Positions 63,254-64,000 of a DNA stretch of 64,000 nt are shown here, in pieces. A program made the position numbers and the translations under genes. The DNA comes from DASSFG01 sp035547915 (GTDB lineage Bacteria; Planctomycetota; Planctomycetia; Pirellulales; JAICIG01): positions 1-64,000 of the forward strand of contig DASZTS010000029.1 of the NCBI GenBank assembly GCA_035547915.1, in the 5' to 3' direction. Under the pieces are notes generated by a model that was not told the DNA's origin, made no database searches, and was given only the letters and a program-made list of their open reading frames with translations. Positions within the stretch are counted from its first letter, which is position 1. Each line of letters starts with the position of its first letter.

Positions 63254-64000
63254 CTAACCCTGTCCAGCCGGCGCATAGCCGGGCGTCAGACAGGCGGTCT
63301 GCTCCGCCTTTCGCGCGATCGCGACACGGGTCGCCGGAAGCGAGACGAGACTCGCCGACGCGCTGACAAGGCCCCCCAGGAAGAAGAGCACCATGTTGAC
63401 CATGGGAATGATCGCCAGGTCCTGAAACATGGCGTTGCAGAAATAGCTGCCCGACGTGGCCATGAACAAGAGGCCGATCTGTCGCGACCAGAGCGGGCCC
63501 GACGATCGCCAGAGCCGCCAGGCATCGCGCAGCCAATAGCCCATGACGAGCGTAAACAGGGCCGCGCCAACGAAGCCCGTCTCCGTGAGCAGGCCGAGCC
63601 AAACGTTGTGCTGCACGTAGGGCCGCGATTTATCAAGAGCCAGGTCGGTATCGCGGTCGTCGAGCACATCGACGTACCGCTCGCGATAGTGGCCGAAGCC
63701 GCACCCCAATAGTGGACGTTGCAAGAACATCTTCCAGGCAACGGTGGCCAGAATCGGCCGCAACTGCACCGATTCGGCCGATTCTTGGGCGGCGCGCCCT
63801 TCCTCGCGCTTGAAATTCATCAGATTGTTCCATTGCGTCGCTCCCACCAGCAAGAGCGAGAGAATCACGCCACCGATCAGCGGCAGCCGCCAGGCGCGGT
63901 TCAATACGCAGGCCGCCACGATGAGTAGCATGGTCACCGCTCCCAACCAGACGCAGCGCGTCAGCGTGCCGTAGATGCCCGCGAGGAACAGGGCCGAGCC
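63254..64000 (-). CDS. O-antigen ligase/polymerase-like membrane protein, 5' end beyond window
   Basis: This is the C-terminal 248 residues of a polytopic membrane protein; the frame is open to the right edge (first visible residues GSALFLAGIYGTLTRCVWLG). The Wzy/WaaL family features are visible: LTRCVWLGAV, a hydrophobic pair of segments, WKMFLQRPLLGCGFGHYRER, and YVQHNVWLGLLTETGFVGAA, in which the His-N-x-x-L is the conserved H-N of the ligase family. Two or three further membrane segments end the protein. Such enzymes polymerise or attach glycan to a lipid or protein carrier at the outer face of the inner membrane. The substrate is unknown. It is likely first in a unit with the LssY_C gene. 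Confidence 0.85.
   Translation of the reverse strand, partial: GSALFLAGIYGTLTRCVWLGAVTMLLIVAACVLNRAWRLPLIGGVILSLLLVGATQWNNLMNFKREEGRAAQESAESVQLRPILATVAWKMFLQRPLLGCGFGHYRERYVDVLDDRDTDLALDKSRPYVQHNVWLGLLTETGFVGAALFTLVMGYWLRDAWRLWRSSGPLWSRQIGLLFMATSGSYFCNAMFQDLAIIPMVNMVLFFLGGLVSASASLVSLPATRVAIARKAEQTACLTPGYAPAGQG

Overview
The window reads as a GC-rich chromosomal segment of a planctomycete, most likely from the Pirellulales. The lineage call rests on: a DUF1559 prepilin-like protein (33056-34075) followed by a small carboxypeptidase-regulatory-like lipoprotein; a secreted protein with a planctomycete-type FERLEDR targeting motif (51421-52347); proteins opening with a CxxC-16-CxxC zinc ribbon (57529-58890 and 59181-61661); a secreted Cys/His-rich repeat protein (11427-11750); and a hybrid kinase with stacked PAS domains. 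Taxonomy was inferred from protein families only; no database search was run. There is no prophage, CRISPR array, rRNA or transposase gene in view, so the segment looks like core genome with lineage-specific genes interspersed.

Layout. 1-2.3 kb: two ArsR regulator + AHSA1/SRPBCC gene pairs on the minus strand on either side of msrC, each with a palindrome just upstream of the ArsR start. 2.3-6.2 kb: a very large secreted protein, glycosidase-like. 6.4-9.4 kb: a clear sigma70-type promoter, tRNA-Gly(GCC), then tig-clpP-clpP. 9.6-16.6 kb: a lipoprotein, a macrodomain protein, the Cys-rich protein with its own terminator, an orphan Hpt protein, murD, a TPR glycosyltransferase and an unknown exported protein. 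16.7-24 kb: purQ-purL (PurL carries PurS-like N-terminal domains), a TolB-like propeller, and nadA with a small unknown partner. 24.4-28.8 kb: a stand-alone FliN-like gene, trpG-moeA (overlapping), and livH-livM without the rest of the transporter. 28.9-35.1 kb (minus strand): smc and a group of exported planctomycete proteins. 35.5-46 kb: a hybrid histidine kinase, glgB, an RNase H-fold protein lacking catalytic acids, and a probable operon of a PQQ-type propeller, purH and trpC. 46-64 kb: two large unknown proteins, transketolase, a third ArsR regulator, a divergent pair of zinc-ribbon membrane proteins (one an M48 metalloprotease), a CBS protein, an LssY_C-domain protein and a truncated O-antigen ligase-like gene at the right edge.

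The most unusual non-coding content is two families of short intergenic elements with terminal inverted repeats. Family 1 (about 100 bp) has five copies, at 12.55, 24.2, 34.6, 35.25 and 50.1 kb. Family 2 (70-78 bp) has two copies with a single mismatch, at 26.75 and 50.23 kb. Both have outer ends of the type AGAGC...GCTCT, and two copies sit so tightly against genes that they overlap the stop codon. They look like non-autonomous mobile (MITE- or REP-like) elements and are the best candidate here for something undescribed.

Most genes are ordinary housekeeping functions (de novo purine synthesis, tryptophan/folate, NAD, molybdopterin, peptidoglycan, glycogen, proteostasis, chromosome condensation). 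The least explained coding regions are 46142-50086, 54612-57110, 2295-6218, 16033-16605 and 22449-22856.
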